From Oscillospiraceae bacterium (lineage in GTDB: Bacteria > Bacillota > Clostridia > Oscillospirales > QAMX01): a stretch of DNA of 11,874 nucleotides. The position numbers and the translations under genes were made by a program. This document shows, one piece after another, positions 1 through 6,012 of this stretch. The notes under the pieces were generated by a model. It searched no databases. It saw only the letters and a list, made by a program, of their open reading frames with translations, and was not told the DNA's origin. Each line of letters begins with the position of its first letter. Position 1 is the first letter of the stretch. The stretch is taken from contig CACYBP010000014.1 of the NCBI GenBank assembly GCA_902772625.1, positions 1 through 11,874 on the forward strand, read 5' to 3'.

Positions 1-408
1 AATTTCGGCCTCAGAAAGACCGGCTACGGCGAATGCGCCGTGGTGGAGACCCGGTGGCTGGAAAAGGGCGACACCGTGGGCTACGGCTCGGATTACCGGG
101 CGAAAAAGCGCACCCGCATCGCCGTGATCCCCCTGGGGTACTCCGACGGGTTCTGCATGGAAAAGGCGCACGACGTCTACTCCTTCCGCCGCACCCTGCG
201 CTACGCGCTTTCTGAGATAAAGCATCTTCTCCGCGCGCCGCGCCTGACGGTGGAGATCGGCGGCAAAAAGTGCCGCGTTCTGGGAAGAGTCGGCATGCTC
301 CACACCGTGGCCGACGTCACGAACGTCTCCTGCGAGCCCGGAGCCATGGCCCGGTTCGAGCTGAATCCCCTTTCGGCCGGGATGATCCTGCCGAAACGGT
401 ATATTTAG
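1..408 (+). CDS. alr: Alanine racemase, C-terminal part (5' end outside the window)
   Basis: PLP-dependent interconversion of L- and D-alanine for peptidoglycan. The visible 135 residues are the C-terminal domain, read in frame from base 1. VGYGSDY followed by IPLGYSDGF has the same 19-residue Tyr-to-Tyr spacing as Tyr265 (catalytic base) and Tyr284 of Geobacillus Alr; the catalytic Tyr is encoded around bases 82–84. GRVGM (encoded around 283–297) matches the GRxCM motif, followed by DVTNV and a typical AGMILPKRYI end. The PLP lysine lies upstream of the window. Two oddities: about 24 extra residues sit between GYSDG and GRVGM compared with Geobacillus Alr, and the usual MDQ is MLH. The stop is TAG at 406–408. 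No terminator is visible before darA 51 bp downstream, so read-through is possible. A catabolic or broad-specificity racemase of the same fold cannot be excluded. Confidence 0.88.
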   Translation, partial: NFGLRKTGYGECAVVETRWLEKGDTVGYGSDYRAKKRTRIAVIPLGYSDGFCMEKAHDVYSFRRTLRYALSEIKHLLRAPRLTVEIGGKKCRVLGRVGMLHTVADVTNVSCEPGAMARFELNPLSAGMILPKRYI

Positions 409-459
409 GGTGTAATTTCATAAAATTATATCAAAACCAATGAAAGGAAGTGTTCCCTC

Positions 460-783
460 ATGAAAATGATCCTGGCGATCATCAACCACGACGATGCCCC
501 CACCGTCATCCACAACCTCACGAAGGAGGGCTTTCAGGTCACGAAGCTTGCCACGACGGGCGGATTCCTGAAGGCCGGGAACACGACGATTCTCGTCGGC
601 GTCAACGATGAGAAGGTCGACACGGTTCTTCATCTGATCAGCAAGTATTCCAAGAGCCGCAGTCAGCTCCTTCCCACCACCGAGATGGGAAGCGGCGGCG
701 TCTATTCCTCCATGCCCGTGGAGGTCATGGTAGGCGGCGCGACCTGCTTCGTGCTCAACGTTGAGCGGATGGAGAAGGCTTGA
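460..783 (+). CDS. darA: Cyclic di-AMP receptor, PII-like protein (DarA/PstA, YaaQ family)
   Basis: A 107-residue trimeric PII-like protein that binds c-di-AMP, a second messenger for potassium and osmotic balance in Firmicutes; its downstream partner is not known. The family signature TGGFLKAGNTT is at residues 33–43, where PstA crystal structures place nucleotide-contacting residues, with GFQVTKLAT just before it. The length matches B. subtilis YaaQ (109 aa). Start ATG 460 has the Shine-Dalgarno AAAGGAAG at 443–450, 9 nt away. The stop codon overlaps the holB start by 4 nt, so the two are probably translationally coupled. The order darA–holB–ricT supports the assignment; the yaaR gene that separates darA and holB in Bacillus is missing here. 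Confidence 0.95.
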   Translation: MKMILAIINHDDAPTVIHNLTKEGFQVTKLATTGGFLKAGNTTILVGVNDEKVDTVLHLISKYSKSRSQLLPTTEMGSGGVYSSMPVEVMVGGATCFVLNVERMEKA

Positions 784-1739
784 GCATCCAGCTTTGTGCC
801 AACCAACGATTTAAGGCGGCGGCTTCTGCCGCCGCCTTATCGGGCAAAGGCATGCGTGTCACGGTGATCGAAGGCCCCGCGGGCAGCGGGAAAAGCCTGA
901 TGGCCGCCTATCTTGCCTCCGCCGTGCTGTGCGAGAACGAAAAGACGCGTCCCTGCGGCGTCTGCCGGGCCTGCCGCCTGGCGGAGGCCGGGATCCATCC
1001 CGACGTGATCCGCCCCGAAAAAGACAAAAAGACCGTGGTCTCGGTGGACGCGATCAAGGATCTCCGGCGGGACGCCTACGTGCGCCCCACCGTCGGGCGG
1101 GAAAAGATCTATCTTTTCGAAAACGCGGAATACCTCAACGCCGAGGGGCAGAACGCCCTTCTGAAGCTTCTGGAGGAGCCGCCGGAGGGCGTGCGCTTCA
1201 TCCTCCTGGCCTCGTCAAGGAGCCTGCTTCTGCCCACGGTGCTTTCCCGCGCCACGCTTTTCACGGCGGAAAGCGTGCCCCCGGAGGAGGCCCTGGCCTT
1301 TCTTCGCGCCCGCTTCCCCGACCGGGAGGAAAGTCTCGTGAAAACCGCCGTCCGCCTTTCCGCCGGGGTCCTCGGACGGGCTCTGGAGATCCTTTCGGGG
1401 GACGGAGGAGAACGGGAAAAGGCTCTTTCCTATCTGAAAACCGCCGCCCGGCGGGACGAATTTGCCCTTTATAAGGCTTCCGACGCGCTTTCCCGCGATC
1501 CCTCGTCCGATCCCAGGCTCTTTCTGGACGCCCTGCGGGAGCTTCTTCTGCTCTCGGCCATGGACGCGGCGGGTCTCGGATACGCGGGAGAGGACACGGT
1601 GCCGCGCTTCGGAAAAGAAAAGGCCGCCGCCCTGGCCGACGTCTGTTCCGGGATCCGGCGCTGGCTTGACGTGAACGTCGCCCCCGCCGCCGTTTATACC
1701 GGGCTTTCGGCCTCTTTCGCCTCGCTTCTGGAGGCGTAA
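780..1739 (+). CDS. holB: DNA polymerase III delta-prime subunit (clamp loader)
   Basis: AAA+ fold subunit of the clamp loader that places the beta sliding clamp on DNA; 319 aa (B. subtilis HolB about 329). Visible motifs: P-loop-like GPAGSGKS at residues 32–39; a zinc-finger cysteine set C51, C59, C62 and C65; a Walker B-like stretch YLFENAEYLN; the family hallmark NALLKLLEEPPEG; and sensor/arginine-finger region VLSRAT (SRC in many homologues, here SRA). The start is TTG at 780–782, overlapping the darA stop (TTGA) with GGAG at 771–774 upstream. A start at ATG 852 (Met25) would leave only 7 residues before the P-loop, shorter than normal, so the TTG start is preferred. A perfect 12-bp inverted repeat lies inside codons 11–20. 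The C-terminal part is the expected helical collar domain. Confidence 0.93.
   Translation: MSIQLCANQRFKAAASAAALSGKGMRVTVIEGPAGSGKSLMAAYLASAVLCENEKTRPCGVCRACRLAEAGIHPDVIRPEKDKKTVVSVDAIKDLRRDAYVRPTVGREKIYLFENAEYLNAEGQNALLKLLEEPPEGVRFILLASSRSLLLPTVLSRATLFTAESVPPEEALAFLRARFPDREESLVKTAVRLSAGVLGRALEILSGDGGEREKALSYLKTAARRDEFALYKASDALSRDPSSDPRLFLDALRELLLLSAMDAAGLGYAGEDTVPRFGKEKAAALADVCSGIRRWLDVNVAPAAVYTGLSASFASLLEA
812..839 (+). repeat. Perfect 12-bp stem-loop inside the 5' coding region of holB
   Basis: Left arm 812–823 (TAAGGCGGCGGC) and right arm 828–839 (GCCGCCGCCTTA) are exact reverse complements around a TTCT loop. The stem begins 30 nt after the TTG start and encodes an Ala-rich run (AAASAAA). 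It has no U-tract after it, so it is not a standard intrinsic terminator. It could slow early elongation, protect mRNA from decay, or damp holB expression relative to darA. The structure is certain as sequence; the function is inferred. Confidence 0.75.
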
Positions 1740-1796
1740 GGGCGAAAGTCCCCGAATCTGGCCGCCGCACGCCATCAACGCGGCATAGGAGACACT

Positions 1797-2660
1797 TTGC
1801 AAGAAATCATCGGAGTACGCTTCAAAACCGTCGGCAAGGTCTATTACTTCTCCCCCGGCGGACTTCACGTGGAAGCCGGAGAATACGTGATCGTGGAAAC
1901 CAGCCGCGGCGTGGAGATCGGCCTGACCGTGATCCCCAACAAGGAGATCGAGGACGATCAGGTGGTCTCTCCTCTGAAGGAGGTCATCCGCATCGCCACC
2001 CCGGAGGACCTGAAGCACGCGGAGGAAAACCGCGAAAAAGAGAAGAAAGCCTTCCGCATCTGCGAGGAGAAGATCGCCCAGCACAAGCTGGACATGAAGC
2101 TGGTGGACGTGGAATACACCTTTGACGAGAACAAGATCCTTTTTTACTTCACCTCTGACGGCCGGGTGGACTTCCGGGAGCTGGTGAAGGAGCTGGCGTC
2201 GGTGTTCCGCACCCGCATCGAGCTCCGGCAGATCGGCGTCCGGGACGAGGCGAAGATGAAGGGCGGGCTCGGCGTCTGCGGGCGGCCCTTCTGCTGCTCC
2301 TCCTTCCTCAACGAGTTCCAGCCGGTGTCCATCAAAATGGCCAAGGAGCAGTATCTGTCCCTGAATCCGGTGAAGATCTCCGGCACCTGCGGCCGCCTGA
2401 TGTGCTGCCTGAAATACGAGCACGAGGCCTACGAGCAGCTGATCCGCACCACCCCCCGGGTGGGCGCCCTGGTGGAGACCCCCGCGGGTCCCGGCACGGT
2501 CAGCGAGGTCTCTCTTCTCACCGGCAATCTCACGGTCAACCTGCAGAAATCGCCCGACACGCCCAGGCAGTTCCACAAAAGCGAGGTCCGGCTGATCCGG
2601 GACGGCTCGAACCGCTCCTCGGGAGAGGATCCGGCCCTGAAAAATCTGGAAGACAAGTAA
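1797..2660 (+). CDS. ricT: RicT/YaaT, PSP1-domain Fe-S protein of the RNase Y specificity complex
   Basis: 287 aa, matching B. subtilis YaaT (about 275). With RicA (YmcA) and RicF (YlbF) this protein forms the RicAFT (Y) complex, which carries [4Fe-4S] clusters and directs RNase Y cleavage of certain mRNAs; in Bacillus it also affects sporulation, competence and biofilm. The PSP1 hallmark is present twice: GVCGRPFCC (C161, C166, C167) and GTCGRLMCC (C198, C203, C204). A charged helical stretch lies at about residues 70–100. The start is TTG 1797 with AGGAG at 1787–1791, 5 nt upstream; the N-terminus IIGVRFKTVGKVYYF is typical. A 57-bp gap separates it from holB, and the cupin gene follows after 14 bp. 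The RicA and RicF partners are not in this window. Confidence 0.95.
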   Translation: MQEIIGVRFKTVGKVYYFSPGGLHVEAGEYVIVETSRGVEIGLTVIPNKEIEDDQVVSPLKEVIRIATPEDLKHAEENREKEKKAFRICEEKIAQHKLDMKLVDVEYTFDENKILFYFTSDGRVDFRELVKELASVFRTRIELRQIGVRDEAKMKGGLGVCGRPFCCSSFLNEFQPVSIKMAKEQYLSLNPVKISGTCGRLMCCLKYEHEAYEQLIRTTPRVGALVETPAGPGTVSEVSLLTGNLTVNLQKSPDTPRQFHKSEVRLIRDGSNRSSGEDPALKNLEDK

Positions 2661-2674
2661 AGAGAGGGAGCCTT

Positions 2675-3028
2675 ATGATCAGAAGAAAAGACGAAGCCGA
2701 GATCAAGATCAATCCCCATATGCGCGGCGGAGACGGCACGGTCACCGTGAAGGGTCTCCTCCGGAAGGATGAAGGCGAGTTTTACGGAAAGGGACGCCTT
2801 TTCGCCGAGATCGATATCCCGGTGGGCGCCTCCATCGGCAGGCACCTCCACGAGGGCGAAATGGAGACCTTCTATATCCTGTCCGGCAAGGCGCTCTTTC
2901 ACGACAACGGAAGGGACGTGGAGGTCGGCGAAGGCGACGTCTGCTATACCGCTTCCGGCGAAGAGCACGCCATCCGGAATATCGGCGAAGAAGAGCTTCG
3001 CCTGATGGCCCTGATCCTTTATCAATAA
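2675..3028 (+). CDS. Single-domain cupin protein
   Basis: A 117-residue cupin. Motif 1 fits the consensus exactly: G-x5-H-x-H-x4-E-x6-G in GASIGRHLHEGEMETFYILSG, giving two His and one Glu metal ligands. Motif 2 is GDVCYTASGEEHAIRN, supplying the fourth ligand His, with Ala where Pro is usual. The metal and substrate cannot be read from the sequence; small cupins of this kind include sugar-binding proteins, isomerases and dioxygenases. Start ATG 2675 is chosen over an upstream in-frame start because AGAGGGAG (2663–2670) sits 4 nt before it and because a longer form would overlap ricT. It is the last gene of the darA–holB–ricT run and is followed directly by a terminator. Confidence 0.88.
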   Translation: MIRRKDEAEIKINPHMRGGDGTVTVKGLLRKDEGEFYGKGRLFAEIDIPVGASIGRHLHEGEMETFYILSGKALFHDNGRDVEVGEGDVCYTASGEEHAIRNIGEEELRLMALILYQ

Positions 3029-3036
3029 CGCGTTTG

Positions 3037-3075
3037 CCCCGGTTTTCCTCCTTGCGGGAGAAAAACCGGGGTTTT
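3037..3075 (+). terminator. Rho-independent terminator after the cupin gene
   Basis: CCCCGGTTTT (3037–3046) pairs with AAAACCGGGG (3062–3071), with further imperfect pairing towards the CTTGC loop, followed by TTTT at 3072–3075. It begins 8 bp after the cupin stop and closes the darA–holB–ricT–cupin unit. Confidence 0.85.
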
Positions 3076-3146
3076 CCGTACCCAAGGCGAACCGGCGGGC
3101 AAGGCCCGGTCAAAACGTCTGATACTATAAGAAAGGAATCTTTTTC

Positions 3147-5186
3147 ATGAACGCAACGCTTACCAGGGTGCCCCACCTGCTCCACGGGGGCGATTACAAT
3201 CCCGACCAGTGGCTCCGCTACCCGGAGATCCTGGAAAAGGACGTCGAGCTGATGAAAAAGGCCGGCTGCAACGCCATGTCGGTGGGCATCTTCGCCTGGG
3301 CCGCGCTGGAGCCCGAGGAAGGAAAATACGAATTCGGCTGGCTGGATCAGGTGATCGACCGGCTTTATCAGAACGGGATCTACACGGTGCTCGCGACCCC
3401 CTCCGGCGCGCGCCCCGGGTGGATGGCGGCGAAATATCCCGAGGTCCTGCGCGTCAATGCCGACGGCCGGCGCATCCCCTTTTCGGCCCGGCACAACCAT
3501 TGTCCCACCTCCCCGGTTTACCGGGAAAAGGTGCGCCTGATCAACACGGCTCTGGCCCGGCGGTACGCAGGCCATCCCGGCGTGATCCTCTGGCACATCT
3601 CCAACGAATACGGCGGCGCCTGCTACTGCCCCCTCTGCCGCGAGGCCTTCCGGGAGTGGCTCAAAAAGAAATACGGCACCCTGGACGAGCTGAATCACGC
3701 CTGGTGGACTGCCTTCTGGAGCAAGACCTACCCCTCCTGGGATCTGATCGACCCGCCCTTTGACAACGGCGAGCGGGGCGTGCACGGCCTCACGCTGGAC
3801 TGGATGCGTTTCGTCACCGACCAGACGGTGGATTTCATGAAGGCCGAGGTCGCCCCTCTGAAGGAGGCGAATCCCGCTCTTCCGGTGACCACCAACATGA
3901 TGGGCTTTTATCCCGGCCTGAATTATTTCAAATTCCGCGACGTGTCCGACGTGATCTCCTGGGACAACTATCCCTCCTGGCACGAGGGCGACGACCGGGA
4001 GACGGCCCTTTCGACCGCCATGACCCACGACCTGATGCGCAGCATCAAGCCCGGAAAGCCCTTCCTGATGATGGAAAGCTGCCCCAGCGCGGTGAACTGG
4101 AAGCCCTACGCCAAGCTCAAGCGCCCCGGCATGCACGAGCTTGCCTCCCTGCAGGCCGTCGCCCGCGGCAGCGACAGCGTCCAGTATTTCCAGTGGCGCA
4201 AGGGCCGCGGCGGCTTTGAGAAGTTCCACGGCGCGGTGGTGGGCCATCTCGGTACCGGCGACACCCGGGAATTCCGCGAGGTCGAGGCCCTGGGAAAGCG
4301 CCTGAAGGGGCTTTCTAAGCTCGCAGGCTCCCGCTTCGTCTCCCGGGCGGCGATTATCTGCGACACCGAGAACCGCTGGGCGCTTCAGGAGATGCGCGGC
4401 CTGATCCAGGAAGACAAAGGATATCTCGCCGAGGTGCGAAGACATTACGCCCCGCTCTTCCGGATGGGGGTCAACGTGGATCTGATCGACGAGGAAAGCT
4501 CCCTCGAGGGCTACGAGCTGGTGGCGGCGCCGATGCTCTACATGCTCCGGGCGGGGATCGCGGAAAAGCTCCGCGCCTTCGCCGAGAAGGGCGGCACCCT
4601 GGTCTTCACCTACTGGAGCGGGATCGTGAACGACACCGACCTTACCTTCCTGGGCGGCTTCCCCGGCGGAGGCCTTCAGGAGCTCTTCGGCGTCCGGATG
4701 GAGGAGATCGACACCCTGTATCCCGCCGACCGGAACGGGGCCGAGGTCCTTCCCGCCGGAAAAGAGGCCGGCCTTCAGGACCGGTACGAGATCCGGGACT
4801 ACACCGAGATCTCCCACCCCGCGGGGGCCGAGGTCCTGGCGGTCTACGAAAGCGATTTCATCCGGGGCCTCCCCGCCCTGACCGTGAACCGCTTCGGCAA
4901 GGGCAGGGTCTACTACGCCGCCGCGGTGTTCGAAGACGGGTTCTACCGGGACTTCTACCGGAAGCTCGTCTCCGATCTCTCGCTCCGCCCGCTGGAGGTC
5001 GATCTGCCCGAGGGCGTCTATCTCTCCGAAAGGCGTCTGGAGGATAATACTTCTTGTTATATTTTCCAGAATTTCAACACAGAGGAGGTCTCCCTCGCCC
5101 TGCCGAAGACCCTCACCTCGCTGGAGACCGGCGAAAGCCTTGAAACCCTGGTCCTCCCGGGATACGGCACGGTCTTCCTCCTCTGA
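3147..5186 (+). CDS. Beta-galactosidase, glycoside hydrolase family 42
   Basis: 679 aa, no signal peptide, so cytoplasmic; it would hydrolyse imported galactosides (some GH42 enzymes act on alpha-L-arabinopyranosides or galacto-oligosaccharides). It opens with HLLHGGDYNPDQW, typical of the TIM barrel start. The acid/base Glu is E154 in WHISNEYGG and the nucleophile is E310 in PFLMMESCPS. A zinc site of four cysteines matches the Thermus A4 enzyme in spacing: C119 (HNHC) and C159, C161, C164 (CYCPLC). The barrel ends near residue 385 (SVQYFQWRKGRGGFEKFHG); a GATase-like trimerisation domain follows from about 395 and a small beta domain closes the protein near 615–679. Start ATG 3147 has AAAGGA at 3132–3137. 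It is flanked by terminators and has no linked permease or regulator. The substrate is not determined by the sequence. Confidence 0.94.
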   Translation: MNATLTRVPHLLHGGDYNPDQWLRYPEILEKDVELMKKAGCNAMSVGIFAWAALEPEEGKYEFGWLDQVIDRLYQNGIYTVLATPSGARPGWMAAKYPEVLRVNADGRRIPFSARHNHCPTSPVYREKVRLINTALARRYAGHPGVILWHISNEYGGACYCPLCREAFREWLKKKYGTLDELNHAWWTAFWSKTYPSWDLIDPPFDNGERGVHGLTLDWMRFVTDQTVDFMKAEVAPLKEANPALPVTTNMMGFYPGLNYFKFRDVSDVISWDNYPSWHEGDDRETALSTAMTHDLMRSIKPGKPFLMMESCPSAVNWKPYAKLKRPGMHELASLQAVARGSDSVQYFQWRKGRGGFEKFHGAVVGHLGTGDTREFREVEALGKRLKGLSKLAGSRFVSRAAIICDTENRWALQEMRGLIQEDKGYLAEVRRHYAPLFRMGVNVDLIDEESSLEGYELVAAPMLYMLRAGIAEKLRAFAEKGGTLVFTYWSGIVNDTDLTFLGGFPGGGLQELFGVRMEEIDTLYPADRNGAEVLPAGKEAGLQDRYEIRDYTEISHPAGAEVLAVYESDFIRGLPALTVNRFGKGRVYYAAAVFEDGFYRDFYRKLVSDLSLRPLEVDLPEGVYLSERRLEDNTSCYIFQNFNTEEVSLALPKTLTSLETGESLETLVLPGYGTVFLL

Positions 5187-5196
5187 ACCGAAAGGC

Positions 5197-5228
5197 GCGG
5201 AAAGAAAAGGATTTCGCATTCTTTTTGC
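5197..5228 (+). terminator. Weak terminator candidate after the GH42 gene
   Basis: GCGGAAAGAA (5197–5206) can pair with TTCTTTTTGC (5219–5228) in RNA using two G·U pairs, with a 12-nt loop; a run of five T lies inside the right arm. It begins 11 bp after the GH42 stop. It is weaker than the other terminators here and might not be functional. Confidence 0.4.
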
Positions 5229-5236
5229 CGATCACA

Positions 5237-5265
5237 TTGACAAATCCGGTGTGATATGTTATACT
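5237..5265 (+). promoter_or_regulatory. Strong sigma-A promoter with extended -10, for the small acidic membrane protein
   Basis: TTGACA (5237–5242) is a perfect -35 box, followed by a 17-bp spacer and TATACT (5260–5265). The bases TGT just before the -10 give the extended -10 motif TGnTATACT. Transcription should start near 5272, giving a leader of about 96 nt. This is the best promoter in the window. Confidence 0.9.
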
Positions 5266-5277
5266 GCAAGCGTAGAA

Positions 5278-5352
5278 TGATCGAACGGTCAAGGCATAAG
5301 CGGTCGCCCTTCGGGAGATCCTTATGACACAGCGGTTCAGATTGATCGAACG
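5278..5352 (+). promoter_or_regulatory. Structured 5' leader with a 10-bp direct repeat
   Basis: The leader between the promoter and ATG 5368 carries TGATCGAACG twice, at 5278–5287 and 5343–5352. Between the copies, 5297–5324 can fold into a bulged hairpin (TAAG pairs with CTTA, GGTC with GATC using a G·U pair, CCC with GGG, loop TTC). TCCTT at 5319–5323, part of that hairpin, is also complementary to AAGGA in the ribosome binding site (5354–5358). It matches no riboswitch class I recognise. A regulatory role is inferred. Confidence 0.4.
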
Positions 5353-5367
5353 AAAGGAGATTTCATC

Positions 5368-5598
5368 ATGAAAAAGGTTGCCCAGATTATCGGTTTGGTC
5401 GTTATCGCGGTTGGTATCCTCGTGGCCGTTGCTCTTCTTCTGAAGAAATACTTCGCCAAGAAGGAAAATAAAGAGGAAGAGGATTGCGGCATCGACGATC
5501 TCGACGAATTCGAGCCCGACGACGAGGACTGCGACGGCGATTGCGACGCCTGCGAAGAGCCCTGCGACGAAGCCGAGTCCAAGGACGACGCCGAATAA
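5368..5598 (+). CDS. Small membrane-anchored, acidic, Cys-rich protein of unknown function
   Basis: 76 aa. Residues 1–3 are MKK, a single transmembrane helix spans about 6–25 (IIGLVVIAVGILVAVALLL), then a basic boundary KKYFAKK and a tail in which 25 of the last 44 residues are Asp or Glu. The tail has five cysteines: C40, then C55-x3-C59-x2-C62-x3-C66. The positive residues right after the helix suggest the tail is cytoplasmic. Start ATG 5368 has AAAGGAG at 5353–5359, 8 nt away. It is a one-gene unit with a strong promoter, a structured leader and a strong terminator, so it is probably abundant. I recognise no family; metal binding or a disulfide-based role is possible from composition only. 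Confidence 0.85.
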   Translation: MKKVAQIIGLVVIAVGILVAVALLLKKYFAKKENKEEEDCGIDDLDEFEPDDEDCDGDCDACEEPCDEAESKDDAE

Positions 5599-5623
5599 GC
5601 GTCTTACCGGCAGAAGACCCGTA

Positions 5624-5655
5624 AGAGCCGCCCGGATTCCGGGCGGCTCTTTTTT
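5624..5655 (+). terminator. Strong rho-independent terminator
   Basis: AGAGCCGCCCGG (5624–5635) pairs perfectly with CCGGGCGGCTCT (5639–5650) around an ATT loop, followed by a run of T to 5655. It ends the small acidic membrane protein unit and separates it from the converging minus strand genes. Confidence 0.95.
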
Positions 5656-5690
5656 GCTTTGGCTCTTTGCCGTCTCTTTCGGCGGTCTTT

Positions 5691-5972
5691 TCAGCGCAGG
5701 GCGAAAAACAGGATCCAGGAGCCGATCAGAAGCAGGGACGAAAGCGCGGTGAAAAACCACGGGAGCCTCGCTCCGCTCTTTTTCCCGGGCAGGGTGAGAT
5801 CCCCCGCCAGCGCCTCGGCCTCGGCCAGGAATTCGTCGTCCGAAAGCCCCGCCTCCTCCTTCAGGATGAAGATCGCCTCCTCAAAATCGCTCCTCTTCCC
5901 GCCGCGCATCACGAAAATGCGCCGGGAGACGCCGTTGTGCGCCCATCCCATGCGCGTGCCGATGGGATACAA
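5691..5972 (-). CDS. Small C-terminally membrane-anchored protein of unknown function, downstream of ypeB
   Basis: 93 aa. Soluble N-terminal part with GWAHNGVSRRIFVMRGGKR and an acidic helical stretch (DFEEAIFILKEEAGLSDDEF), ending in a hydrophobic helix at residues 70–93 (LPWFFTALSSLLLIGSWILF and onward) that finishes almost at the C-terminus, as in a tail-anchored protein. The start chosen is TTG at 5970–5972 because a full AAAGGAGG Shine-Dalgarno lies 7 nt upstream of it (plus-strand CCTCCTTT, 5980–5987). A longer form from GTG 6008 would add 12 residues but has no good ribosome binding site. The start lies 40 bp past the ypeB stop, on the same strand, so the two genes are probably co-transcribed and this one may act in spores or germination. 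I do not recognise a family. Confidence 0.8.
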   Translation of the reverse strand: MYPIGTRMGWAHNGVSRRIFVMRGGKRSDFEEAIFILKEEAGLSDDEFLAEAEALAGDLTLPGKKSGARLPWFFTALSSLLLIGSWILFFALR

Positions 5973-5979
5973 GCTTTTC

Positions 5980-5987
5980 CCTCCTTT
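5980..5987 (-). promoter_or_regulatory. Shine-Dalgarno that sets the TTG start of the 93-aa protein
   Basis: Minus strand AAAGGAGG, with 7 nt to TTG at 5972. It is the best match to the anti-SD among the genes of this strand and argues against the GTG start at 6008. Confidence 0.85.
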
Positions 5988-6012
5988 CCGCACCGCTTCC
6001 GCCCCCACAGGC

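Noticed and set aside
1215..2576. 453-aa minus strand frame opposite holB and ricT
   Set aside because: Antisense shadow of conserved genes, with no motif or plausible ribosome binding site.
3101..3129. Promoter before the GH42 gene around GATACTATAA
   Set aside because: A -10-like sequence is present, but no -35 box at the right distance could be found; left uncalled although a promoter is expected after the terminator.
2742..5219. 825-aa open frame on the minus strand, antisense to the GH42 gene and part of the cupin gene
   Set aside because: It is the mirror of two well-supported genes. GC-rich codon bias leaves the opposite strand free of stops; its translation is low-complexity (rich in H, G, A, V, Q) with no domain.
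5973..6008. Upstream GTG start for the 93-aa minus strand protein
   Set aside because: No good Shine-Dalgarno before GTG 6008, while AAAGGAGG sits 7 nt before TTG 5972. The extra region also contains the Shine-Dalgarno itself.
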